Source: Lunularia cruciata (Eukaryota > Streptophyta > Marchantiopsida > Lunulariales > Lunulariaceae). Taken from it: DNA of 64,000 nt. Both the position numbers and the translations under genes were made by a program. The DNA is taken from positions 21,824,001-21,888,000 of the forward strand of contig OX419760.1 of assembly GCA_948567375.1 (NCBI GenBank), given 5' to 3'. This document shows, piece by piece, positions 55,927 through 64,000 of the stretch (position 1 is its first letter; every line of letters starts with the position of its first letter). The notes beneath the pieces are model-generated. The model was given only the letters and a program-made list of their open reading frames with translations, made no database searches and was not told the origin of the DNA.

Positions 55927-57340
55927 TTACTGTCTCTGGCAATAGCAATAGCACGGACCACTATCAGGAGGAACATCTACTAATGTCGGAGCTATTCCTG
56001 TGTACTCGATTTCCTGACCACGATACAGGTAATCGCCTATTTTTTCTAGTACCACTGTAAATGGGTCTGTCATATTCTTTGGTTTGTTTAGCTTGTATGT
56101 CTTTGGAAACACGCATGGACGGTAGCCTAGCTTTGCTTCCACCTTATGTGCCATCCCGATGAGTGGGGTAGCACCGCACAGTCTGGTGTTCAGATCATTT
56201 AGAGAAGCAACAAGGCCGCCAACCTCTTTCTCCACAACCATGGTGTCCACTGCAAGGTAACCTCTATAGCCCTCTTCCCACATGCGTTTCATCAGCTTGT
56301 CCACAGGCACTTCGGGTGCGTAAACCAGATCTGCATCATTCTCTCGAGGTAGTCGACTCCCGGTGTAAGTCCCTTCTACTGCCGTGAAGGGAGTAGATTC
56401 GATGTGAACAACACCCTTGTCGCCTAAAATTGCATTCACCGCTACGTCGTCCAGCTTCTTCACCGCCCATGGCAGCTGGCCGACATCAGCGTCTATAACA
56501 ACGGGCATGAACTTGGAAATGTTTTTGAAAGGTTCGTCGGGGGAGAGATCGGACTCCTTTACTGACTTGGGGAAGAAGCCGACAGAGTGGAACTCTTCAG
56601 CAAGTTCAAGAAGACCATCGCGCAAAGATTCTACCTTGCATCGGGCTTGCTTACAATGCCGTGCCCTGCGCATAGAGATGAAGGCTTAATCCATACTTTG
56701 ACGTTATCCGGGTCGCTACCCTTCTTTTCAAGCTTCCGCCTAAACAAGTCAGCGATTTCACCATGAGGAAGAGGTTCGTTGATTACAACGCCCGGTGGAA
56801 CGTCGATACCGACCTCGTCAGCTACTTTATGAAGGTGGTCCTTGCCGACGAACTGCAGGAACGTATCACAGCTCATTAAAGTTCGCGCGCCAATTTCTCT
56901 ACTTCTTCCGTGACGTACGAATTCGCAATGACCTTGGCCTCGAGCAATTCCTTCGTGGTTGCACTATCCGCATGGTCTAGAAGCGCAGTGACGATCGAAC
57001 CGTCAGGATAGTATCGACTGTCACCCAGTGGCTTTATGGGTATCAATGGGCCTCCGTCCTCCAGATACTTCTGGCAGTATTCACGGTTCGTTTTGCTCAT
57101 GGTAAAATGCAGGGCTGTGGAACCAGGCCCAGACATCCCTACTACAGAACCAGCCAGCACAACTTCGAGGTCATCCACCGATGTGATTCGCCAGCTTTTT
57201 CCTTCGGGCTTCACCACCAAAGAATTTATGAACACTGCTTCATCTGGTTTCAATCCTAGATACCCAGCAACGCTGCTGAAACTCTCATTCAACTTCTCCT
57301 AAGACCAGTTGAATTTATACTCTGGCATTGAGTCTTGCAT
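55927..57340 (-). pseudogene. ATP-grasp family protein, broken by one stop and two frameshifts
   Basis: About 470 codons. The likely start is ATG 57340-57338 (MQDSMPEYKFNW), with TAG as codon 14 (57301-57299). 57298-56876 encodes an N-terminal pre-ATP-grasp-like region, then a frame change at CTTTAATGAG (about 56876). 56873-56631 has FLQFVGKDHLHKVADEVGID and VKVWIKPSSLCAGHG, the ATP-grasp nucleotide-binding part. A second frame change follows at GCAAGGTAG (about 56633). 56620-55927 has FMPVVIDADVG, GVVHIESTPFTAVEGTYTGS, EGYRGYLAVDTMV and LNDLNTRLCGATPLIG, the metal- and ATP-binding C-terminal part. ATP-grasp enzymes join a carboxylate to an amine or similar group through an acyl phosphate. 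The substrate is unknown; it resembles the peptide-ligase-like branch. Both frame changes would be repaired by one base in a short homopolymer, so assembly error is possible and the gene may be real. Confidence 0.6.
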
Positions 57341-57885
57341 TCAAATTCTCCCAACAAAAAGCTTATTGCTTGCTTCGAGATCCTTCCTCCTGTCCTTCAC
57401 CGCCGTCTGCGCACCCTCTCAGAAGAAGCACGAACAACAGATTGCAGTTCTCTGTGGACTTCTGTTCTTGAAGAATAGGGCCTGACGGTTTGAGCAGAGA
57501 ATGAGAAGAGTATCTACTCTACATTCACCACTACATATACCGGAGACAGCTGCAATGGTTGTGAATTGGCCTTCCGGATACAGGCGATGTATACATCTTG
57601 ACAGCGTAGTAGTATAATCTATCGGGCAATGAGATCAAATGCCAAAGATCCTGATCCGAAACCAAACAATCTAGTTTTATCCGCGTAATCGCAGATGGTC
57701 CCAATGATGAGACTCACGATGGAAAATTGGAGAATGAAATGTTCCAGACTTGTAGGCTACCAACTTCATCTGCGTAAGAATAGAGTAACCTTTATATAGA
57801 ATAAATGAGGTTTTCAGAAATAGTTTTGATGGGTGCGGGTTTCAGAAATAGTTTTGATGGATGTCTTCGCTGTGAACTAGTAATA
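57341..57885. other. Upstream region of the ATP-grasp gene
   Basis: A GTATATGTAG TATA-like motif (57531-57540, minus) lies about 195 bp upstream of the proposed ATG. A short duplication GGTTTCAGAAATAGTTTTGA lies at about 57811-57859. No other gene was seen. Confidence 0.4.
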
Positions 57886-58243
57886 AATGGTGTAACTATT
57901 TTTAGTGAACGTGAACGATTTTTACACAAGTAAGGAGATGAAGTGTTAATAAATGTCAGTCCAATATAATTCTTTGTTATTTATGAGGTATTTAGTGCAA
58001 GTTATATTCATATATAAAAATCAGATGTAATGTAATGGATGTTTAGGGTTGCCCGTCGAAATGTTAATATGTTAATGGTGTAACTATTTTTAGTGAACGT
58101 CGTTGTGTAAGGAGAGGAAGTGTTAATAAATGTCAGTTCAATATAATTCTTTGTTATTTATGAGGTATTTAGCGCAAGTTATATTCATATATAAAGATCA
58201 GATGTAATGTAATGGATGTTTAGGGTTGCCCGTCGAAATTAAT
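57886..58243. repeat. Tandem duplication, units of about 188 and 170 bp
   Basis: Units 57886-58073 and 58074-58243, each from AATGGTGTAACTATTTTTAG to GGTTGCCCGTCGAAAT. They share GTGTTAATAAATGTCAGT and GTAATGTAATGGATGTTTAG and differ by a small gap and a few substitutions. Confidence 0.88.
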
Positions 58244-58264
58244 GATTATAAGGAGTGACCTAGT

Positions 58265-58780
58265 TTCTTGAGAATGTTTTCACTTTTTCTGGTGAATGAT
58301 TTTTAGAGAATAATTTATGAAATTTGTTGGCGGATCCAAAATTCTTCTCTCTACTATTCAAACTCAAATTCAATGATGGTGAATGTGAGCATGTGCTAAT
58401 GCTCCCATCAATCTCGTAAGTGATAGGTTAGTAGTTTTGCATTGGGGTGGTGGTTCATTTCCATGTACTAGTGAGGGAAAAGAGATAATGTAAGTTATGG
58501 AAGATGATCAAAAGAAATGACATGGCTGTTGAGAAGAAGTGGATGGGCTTCTTGAGAATGTTCCCAAGTTTTCTGGTGTCAATGTTTAGAGGATGATTTA
58601 TGCAATATTTTGGCAGATCCAAAATGGTGCTCTCAACTATTTGAACTCGAATTCACCAATCTTGTACTAATGCTCCAGTCCGTAACCTATGCGACCGGGC
58701 TAGTAGTTTTGCATTGGTGTGGTGGTTCATTTCCATATATTAGTGAGACAAGAGAGATAGTGTGAGTTATGGAAAATGAT
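58265..58780. repeat. Direct repeat of about 240 bp, two copies
   Basis: 58265-58509 and 58549-58780 share TTCTTGAGAATGTT, GCAGATCCAAAAT-type, TAGTAGTTTTGCATTGG and GTGGTTCATTTCCAT in order, with more divergence than the neighbouring duplications. Confidence 0.8.
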
Positions 58781-58886
58781 ACGTGTATACTAGTGAGACA
58801 AGAGAGATAGTGTGAGTTATGGAAAATGATCTGTGTATATTAGTGAGACAAGAGATAGTGTGAGTTATGGAAAATGATCTGCGTCA
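58741..58886. repeat. About 48-bp tandem repeat, three copies
   Basis: TAGTGAGACAAGAGAGATAG followed by TGTGAGTTATGGAAAATGAT three times in a row (58741, 58791, 58841). The third lacks one GA pair. It grew from the end of the second 240-bp copy. Confidence 0.9.
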
Positions 58887-59037
58887 CTTGTCATCAACTG
58901 AGAAATTGAGTGGGGATTGAGGAATTCTATTCCAAAAGAGCAACAAAAATTTAGCAATTGTCACTTGTCATCGACCGAGAAATTGAGTGGGGATTGAGGA
59001 ATTCTATTCCAAAAGAGCAACAAAAGTTTAGCAATTG
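58884..59037. repeat. 77-bp tandem duplication
   Basis: 58884-58960 and 58961-59037, TCACTTGTCATC ... TTTAGCAATTG, almost identical (AACTGA/GACCGA and AAAATT/AAAGTT). Confidence 0.92.
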
Positions 59038-59794
59038 AAGATAAGTACTTGATTGTAGTGTAGGCACACATTTGGATACAACCAATGAGCTACAATGGGC
59101 TAAAATCCATTTAATTCTAGATTAACCTATTACACCATGCAACAACTTGTGTCCACCAAATTCACCTTGAACCAAGTACTTTATTGACTCTAAATTGTAA
59201 TTAATACTTTATATTAAACCAATGGAAAACTCCATATTCTTTAACTTTTTGCTGCACCTATTATAAAATTTACTAATAATAAGACACTTGGACGAAAGTC
59301 CTTAGTGGATCCCTATTTTCCTCCAGCCCAAGAGCTGCGGGAGAGTGTGGAGACGGGAGAGGAGAGGGAGAGACGTGAGACAATTTTGATAAATTTTGAG
59401 TGCTCTCTAGCATGTAGCCTTTGAGTGAATAGCCGATTCTCTTTGTTTTTCAATTTCGGTTCCATTGGCACCTAGATTGAAGACTATGGAGAATGGAGTA
59501 GAAAGTTATGAAGTTTTTTTAGCTTTTTTAGGGTTGAGAGTGATCATTATACATTTAGAGTGATGGGTTGTGAATTTTCATTTCTAATCTCTGGGTTTTC
59601 ATGATTAAGTTCCATGGGAATTTAATTTGAAAATTTTGGAGATGGAAATTGGAAGTTATGAGAGTTTATAGATTTTAGGGTTTGGAGAGATTGTTTTCTT
59701 TTGTGAGTTGGGATGTGAGGGGTTGTGGTTTTGCAGATATGGGGAGATATGGAGAGGAGTATCATGTGTTACTATCACTATTCTTGTGCTAGCC
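59038..59794. other. Left flank and probable 5' UTR of the non-LTR element
   Basis: No gene. A purine-rich GGGAGAGGAGAGGGAGAGACG stretch (about 59355-59376) and ATGG-rich sequence precede the ORF. The element's 5' end probably lies soon after 59330. Confidence 0.45.
59283..59329 (+). repeat. Left copy of a direct repeat that brackets the non-LTR element
   Basis: GACACTTGGACGAAAGTCC...TTCCTCCAGCCC recurs at 63113-63159. The 47-bp cores differ at six positions, and weaker similarity extends about 35 bp further left in both. GGACGAAAGTCC can form a 4-bp stem with a GAAA tetraloop. Confidence 0.8.
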
Positions 59795-62739
59795 ATGGCT
59801 ACACCTTCCCATGTGGGGTCGCCTAGAGCGGGTCGGGATACACCATGCCCGATGTGTCACTGACGCTTTACCTCGCAAGGGGTAAAGACCCATGTGAGAA
59901 GGATGCACAAGGACTATGATTGGACCACTTGGGATGCTCACGTGAGACGAGCAACCACATTGACAGCAATGACACTCGGGATTACGCACACTTCTTCTAT
60001 ACCTTTGTTGATCATTCCAGGGATACCGATCGAGTCGTGGGAGTGGTTAGCTTCTCAGGCGGGTTGCATTTTGGGGTTATTTGAGACTAGTTTTCCATGT
60101 GTACGTCTATTCCATAGGCTACCCCGCACACTCCATGATGAGGCTAGACAGGCTTTTCGCCTACTACTGGATCGTTTGGCACGTGATCCCTTGGACGAGT
60201 TAGCGTGGTTCCTATTCCTCCTACTCCCTCGATGGTGTCTTTGTTATGCTAGAGGGGGACGTGCGGGGCATAGAGAGGTGGTGGCTAGATTTTGTCGATT
60301 CCGAGCAGGGGATTGGGTAGCCCTTCAGGAGGAGTCTGTTAGGGCTACACGATTTAGGAGACAAACATCGCCACAGGATACCACAGATTCCACTCGATTA
60401 CGACGATGTAGGATATTGGATGCGGGAGAGTTTAGTAGAGCAGCACGAGCGCTACACCCTTTGTCTATAGCGAGTCCTTCTGATGAGACCATCTCTTCCC
60501 TACGCTCATTGCATCCTATAGCATTAGAGGGACTACCACTAGAGGTCTTAGATTATCAGCCTGAGCAGCCTTTATGTCTTGATAGGTCGCTATTTGCACA
60601 AGCATTGTGCACTGCCCCTCACCTTTCCTCAGGAGGCTTGTCAGGGATGGTTTATGAGCACCTTAGAGATTGCTTCCAGGCAGATGATCCTTCTAGTGGT
60701 TTTACCAAGTTGTTTCAGGTGGCTGCAGCAGTAGTGAGAGGAGATATTCCTATGTCTGTAAGTCGGGTCTTAGGTGCTAGTCGACTTCTTGCGATCGAGA
60801 AGGACACGGGAGGCATTAGACCAATTGCTATTGGAGAGATCTTTTTGCATTTGGTCAGTCGTACCATTGTCCTTCAGCATCATTCTCACTTTCAACAACA
60901 CCTTAGTCCACATCAGTTTGGAGTAGCTACACCTGGAGGATGTGAGGCTATATCTCTAAGCATTTAAGCACTCCTAGATATCCATCCGGAGTGGGTCGTC
61001 CTACAGGTGGATGTTGAGAACGCTTTTAATAGCATCTCACGTGCATCCATCTTTAGAGAGCTTAGGGAGGCTGGTGGATCCTTGGCAAGTCTCATTCCTT
61101 TTGTGCGGTCTTTTTATGGCTCTCCTGCTTCCCTTTACTACAAGCATGGTGGTTCACAGGAAGGAGTCACCGTCTTGGAGTCAGCTGTTGGTACACGTCA
61201 GGGAGATCCTTTGGGGGGGCCCTTATTTGCCATGGCTCATTTTAGATCTCTCTTGTCTACTACTTTGGCCATGCCAGGTTGTGTATTTCCCTCCTTGGAA
61301 GATGATACACACATTGTAGGCCCTGTAGATCAGATTAGGCAGGCCTTTGACTACTTGACTACCAAGCTACATCTAGTAGGCTTGAGAGTCAAGGTGTCAA
61401 AGTGTAGGGCATGGTCCCCTTTAGGTATCCCTCCCCACCTTGAGCTTCCAGAGGGGTGTATCACATCCACAGAGGACTTAGTGTTCTTGAAGTGCCAGTA
61501 GGATCGGAGGATTTTGTCACACGCTTCTTGGACGCTGCCCTTGTAGAGGATGTTCTCCATGTGGATGACCTTCCATTACTAGGAGATCCGCAGGTGGCAT
61601 TTGGTATACTCTCTTCCAGTATTGCTCGTCGACCATCCTACCTCATCCGTATAGTTCCCCCCTCACCGTCCTTCCTATCAAGTCTGAGAGCATTTGATAG
61701 GAGGATTATGGGAGTCTTTGGTGATATTATTGGACCAGGGACTTTTGAGTGTGTGACAGGGGATTTGGCACGTAGACAGACGGCTCTACCGATCTCATGT
61801 GGTGGGGTTGGCTTGCTTTCTATGGAGGAGATGGCACCTATAGCATTTTTGGGTAGTTGGGCTCTCTCGGCACCCCTACTTGCCTCTCATTTTGTGGTTG
61901 CTGATAGGCCGGTTTTGGAGACTTATGTGACAGAGGTGGAGGGAGGGTCCTTTTCTCTCTAGGTGTTATTGCAGCAGACAAGAGATAGTCTATCTCCACG
62001 AGCACGAGAGGGTTTTCGACCGTTTGCTTCACTATCCTCAGATTGGACTAGAGGTCTACAGTCTTCCTTGATGGAGCGACAGTGTGAGCATACGTTACAT
62101 TCTCTCTTAGTTGACTCGTCCATTCCTCAGGCTACTAGAGCACGTCTACGCTCTTGCTCCGGCAAGGGTGCAGGCTCGTGGATCCTAGCTCGACCATGCA
62201 TTAGGGCTTTCCGACTCGCACCGGCTACTTTCTCTACAGCGATGAGGTTTTGCCTAGATTTGGTCCACCCATCTGCATCTTCACTACTCACTTGTGAGTG
62301 TGGTTCTACACTAGATGCAGCGGCAGTCCACATGACACGGTGTCCTTTTGGAGGACAGAGGATAGCTACCCATGATGCCATTAGAGACATAGTGTTTGCT
62401 ATGGCACGAGAGAGTGGATACTTGGCTTGGAGGGAGCGTTCGTATGCGTTGCAGACGACACGTGTCAGGGCAGACTTATACTTCGTCCGAGATGATCAGG
62501 TGACAGTAGCGGATGTCGTGGTCACGGACCTTATGCGAGATACAGTTTCGGAGGGAGTGATTACCCATCCCCCTGGATGGGCGGCGAGTGCAACAGCAGG
62601 TCGCAAGGTCTCCAAGTATAGGGGCATGCAGCGAGGTCACCTCTTTGTTCCTCTAGCCTTGGAGTTATATGGAGCGATGGACACGGCATTTGACACATTT
62701 GTCAGGGAGTGCGCGAGAGCTTATCATGTTAGGCGTTAG
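59795..62739 (+). pseudogene. RLE-type non-LTR retrotransposon ORF (C2H2 finger, RT, CCHC, endonuclease), nearly intact
   Basis: The start ATG 59795 has a good context (GCCATGG). N-terminal C2H2 finger: CPMC...THVRRMH (59846-59911, one TGA at 59861). RT: LSSGGLSGMVYEHLR and GGIRPIAIGEIF (about 60625-60840), VDVENAFNSISR (motif A), GTRQGDPLGGPLF (motif B), SLEDDTHIVG (motif C, catalytic DD kept), KVSKC. C-terminal knuckle CECG...HMTRC (62293-62352), then RADLYFVRDDQVTVADVVVT, a PD-(D/E)XK-like endonuclease (about 62465-62525). Lesions: TGA 59861, TAA 60965, a frame change near 61480, TAG 61960. Such elements copy RNA into DNA at an endonuclease nick and are often target-specific. About 980 codons, in the normal range. 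The clade is not determined. Confidence 0.85.
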
Positions 62740-62947
62740 GGGGTACCACTCTCACTCTCATACTTTGTAGTTTACTTTAGACAGCGTGTGTCCATTGCTC
62801 TACAGAGGGCAGTGGCTGGTGCAATCCATTGGAGAGCAATCACATTAGGTGATGTTTCTTCGGTTGCTCCAGTTGTGTGTAGACCGTACGACTTGCATAG
62901 CTCGGATATCTTAGGTGCGGTAGGGCAGATTTCTCATACAGACTCTA

Positions 62948-63044
62948 TTGGGGCTTAGCCCCATGTTACCCTTTTTTGTCTCTCCCTTGTACGGCTTGAT
63001 GGGGTCTTCCCATCCTTCATTTTTCCTACGCGGTCTGCCTTTTT
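62948..63044 (+). repeat. Short dispersed repeat copy just after the non-LTR ORF
   Basis: TTGGGGCTTAGCCCCATG, CTCTCCCTTGTACGGCTTGA, GGGGTCTTCCCATCCTTCAT, CTACGCGGTCTGCCTTTTTT. Nearly identical to 63652-63748. It lies about 210 bp downstream of the non-LTR stop codon and may be part of, or inserted in, its 3' UTR. Confidence 0.85.
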
Positions 63045-63112
63045 TCACTTTTCCTCCAGCCCTTATCTTTTATTTTCTGCCTCCTGCAAATTATAAAGTT
63101 ATCTAGTAATAC

Positions 63113-63159
63113 GACACTTGGACGAAAGTCCGTAGCGGGTCCCTGTCTTCCTCCAGCCC
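63113..63159 (+). repeat. Right copy of the direct repeat bracketing the non-LTR element
   Basis: Counterpart of 59283-59329. This copy is the GC-richer one; four of the six core differences are C or G here and T or A in the left copy. Confidence 0.8.
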
Positions 63160-63640
63160 GCACCCCATACCGACTTAGCCTGGACCCACATACCGATTTC
63201 GAAAAACCATTTCTGAGACCCCTTGTGTGGCCGATGCTCCGAGAAAGGAAATCCGCAACTCGAGCTTTGAGCGACGTGGTGGCACTTTCGCCCAAATCCG
63301 GGCTCAGAGGCGACAATTTGTCGGAACATGGAGCTCTCTGAGTTGGGTTACCAACAATTACAACTTTGACGGTCCTCACAACAGAGCAAAGCTCGACGCG
63401 TGCATGAGAAGTAACTCTTGTTTATCTCCCATACCTTGGATGCGCAGAGTCGCCAGCTCTCGATCAAATTTTGGGAAAGGTGTTGAGGTACTTTGCCGGA
63501 AAGGGTAAAGGGTACGGAGGTCACACGCACGGCCAGCAGCGCTGTCAAAATCTGCTAGAAGAGGGTGGTCGAGCCAGAGCAAATTCGTTATGGCTGGCCT
63601 TCCTTTCAACTAATTTCACAGTTGTCAATTACGCTGCATG
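63160..63640. other. Unassigned DNA at the right end
   Basis: Short overlapping frames on both strands, none recognised. It is moderately GC-rich compared with the nested transposons. Confidence 0.45.
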
Positions 63641-63651
63641 CATACCAGCAT

Positions 63652-63748
63652 TGGGGCTTAGCCCCATGTACCTTTTTTGTCTCTCCCTTGTACGGCTTGA
63701 TGGGGTCTTCCCATCCTTCATTTTTCCTACGCGGTCGCCTTTTTCGAT
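63652..63748 (+). mobile_element. Type copy of the short dispersed repeat: 97 bp with 11-bp target duplication
   Basis: Flanked by CATACCAGCAT at 63641-63651 and 63749-63759. The left end is the palindrome TGGGGCTTAGCCCCA and the right end GCGGTCGCCTTTTTCGAT. It has no coding capacity. The long, perfect duplication resembles those made by non-LTR retrotransposition (a SINE), but I see no clear pol III boxes or A-tail. A small DNA transposon is less likely because the two ends are not inverted repeats of each other. Confidence 0.8.
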
Positions 63749-64000
63749 CATACCAGCATACGTGAAGACTTGCAAGTACGAGAATTTCACATCAGTGTAT
63801 GAGCTCCCATTGTCTAGGAGTTGTTTAATTGCAGAGATGGAGTGGAGAATCTTATCCGTACACCGAAGGTAGGGTCAAAACTCGAAATGAGTGGCTTTTG
63901 TCATTCTCGCGTGCGCGGGCGATTTTTCTCACCTTTTTAGTTATTCTCGTGACTTCATCGACAAATTTGTGCAATAAGAAAAACGGTGAAGTATCAGCGG

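Noticed and set aside
56870-56880. TAATG overlap of two frames in the ATP-grasp gene, as in bacterial translational coupling
   Set aside because: The two frames are parts of one domain and a one-base change joins them. The surroundings are eukaryotic.
63100-63140. Hammerhead ribozyme suggested by GGACGAAAG
   Set aside because: The required CTGATGA core is not present upstream of either copy.

Overview
The window looks like repeat-rich nuclear DNA of a land plant. The basis is the abundance of degenerate Ty3-type LTR retrotransposons (several with C-terminal chromodomains), a Ty1/copia derivative, a PIF/Harbinger transposase remnant, an RLE-type non-LTR retrotransposon, and a plant-type class 3 lipase. 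A bryophyte or other non-seed plant is my best guess, but the sequence does not prove it. There are no rRNA genes, CRISPR arrays, operons or convincing tRNA genes.

Layout. 1-1143: the 5' end of a minus-strand chromovirus that runs out of the window. About 1687-9082: a decayed minus-strand Ty3-type element carrying a C5 cytosine DNA methyltransferase domain (about 5820-6800) upstream of reverse transcriptase, RNase H and integrase; this is the most interesting object here. 10882-12984: one intact long gene, a 700-residue class 3 lipase/phospholipase A1-like protein on the minus strand. 14925-15202: a foldback element. 15690-17600: a PIF/Harbinger transposase relic split exactly by a solo LTR. 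18000-22900: low-complexity DNA and an unrecognised coding-like remnant that ends in an FCP1/HAD-phosphatase-like domain and is split by another solo LTR.

22940-42839 is a nested stack. An old plus-strand chromovirus (E3) was interrupted by a minus-strand chromovirus (E2, 25986-38866, target duplication CCTAA). E2 was in turn interrupted by a plus-strand one (E1, 30167-36527, CCAA). A solo LTR (40430-41165, ATTGC) sits in the distal part of E3. All LTRs belong to one superfamily with TGTAATAC...GTATTACA ends, in a long class (about 730-750 bp) and a short class (about 590 bp). The elements share an extra upstream leader ORF of unknown function, in two frames.

42840-51700 is mostly non-coding or unrecognised, with hairpins and short tandem duplications. 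51705-54597 is a copia element reduced by internal deletion, with an internally triplicated 3' LTR. 55927-57340 (minus) is an ATP-grasp family gene broken by a nonsense codon and two one-base frameshifts. 57886-59037 is a block of four successive kinds of tandem duplication. 59795-62739 is a nearly complete RLE-type non-LTR retrotransposon ORF (N-terminal C2H2 finger, RT, CCHC knuckle, PD-(D/E)XK-like endonuclease).

At least seven copies of a short (about 65-100 bp) dispersed repeat, one with an 11-bp target duplication, lie outside the nested stack. Apart from the lipase and possibly the ATP-grasp gene, the genes are mobile-element genes in various stages of decay.
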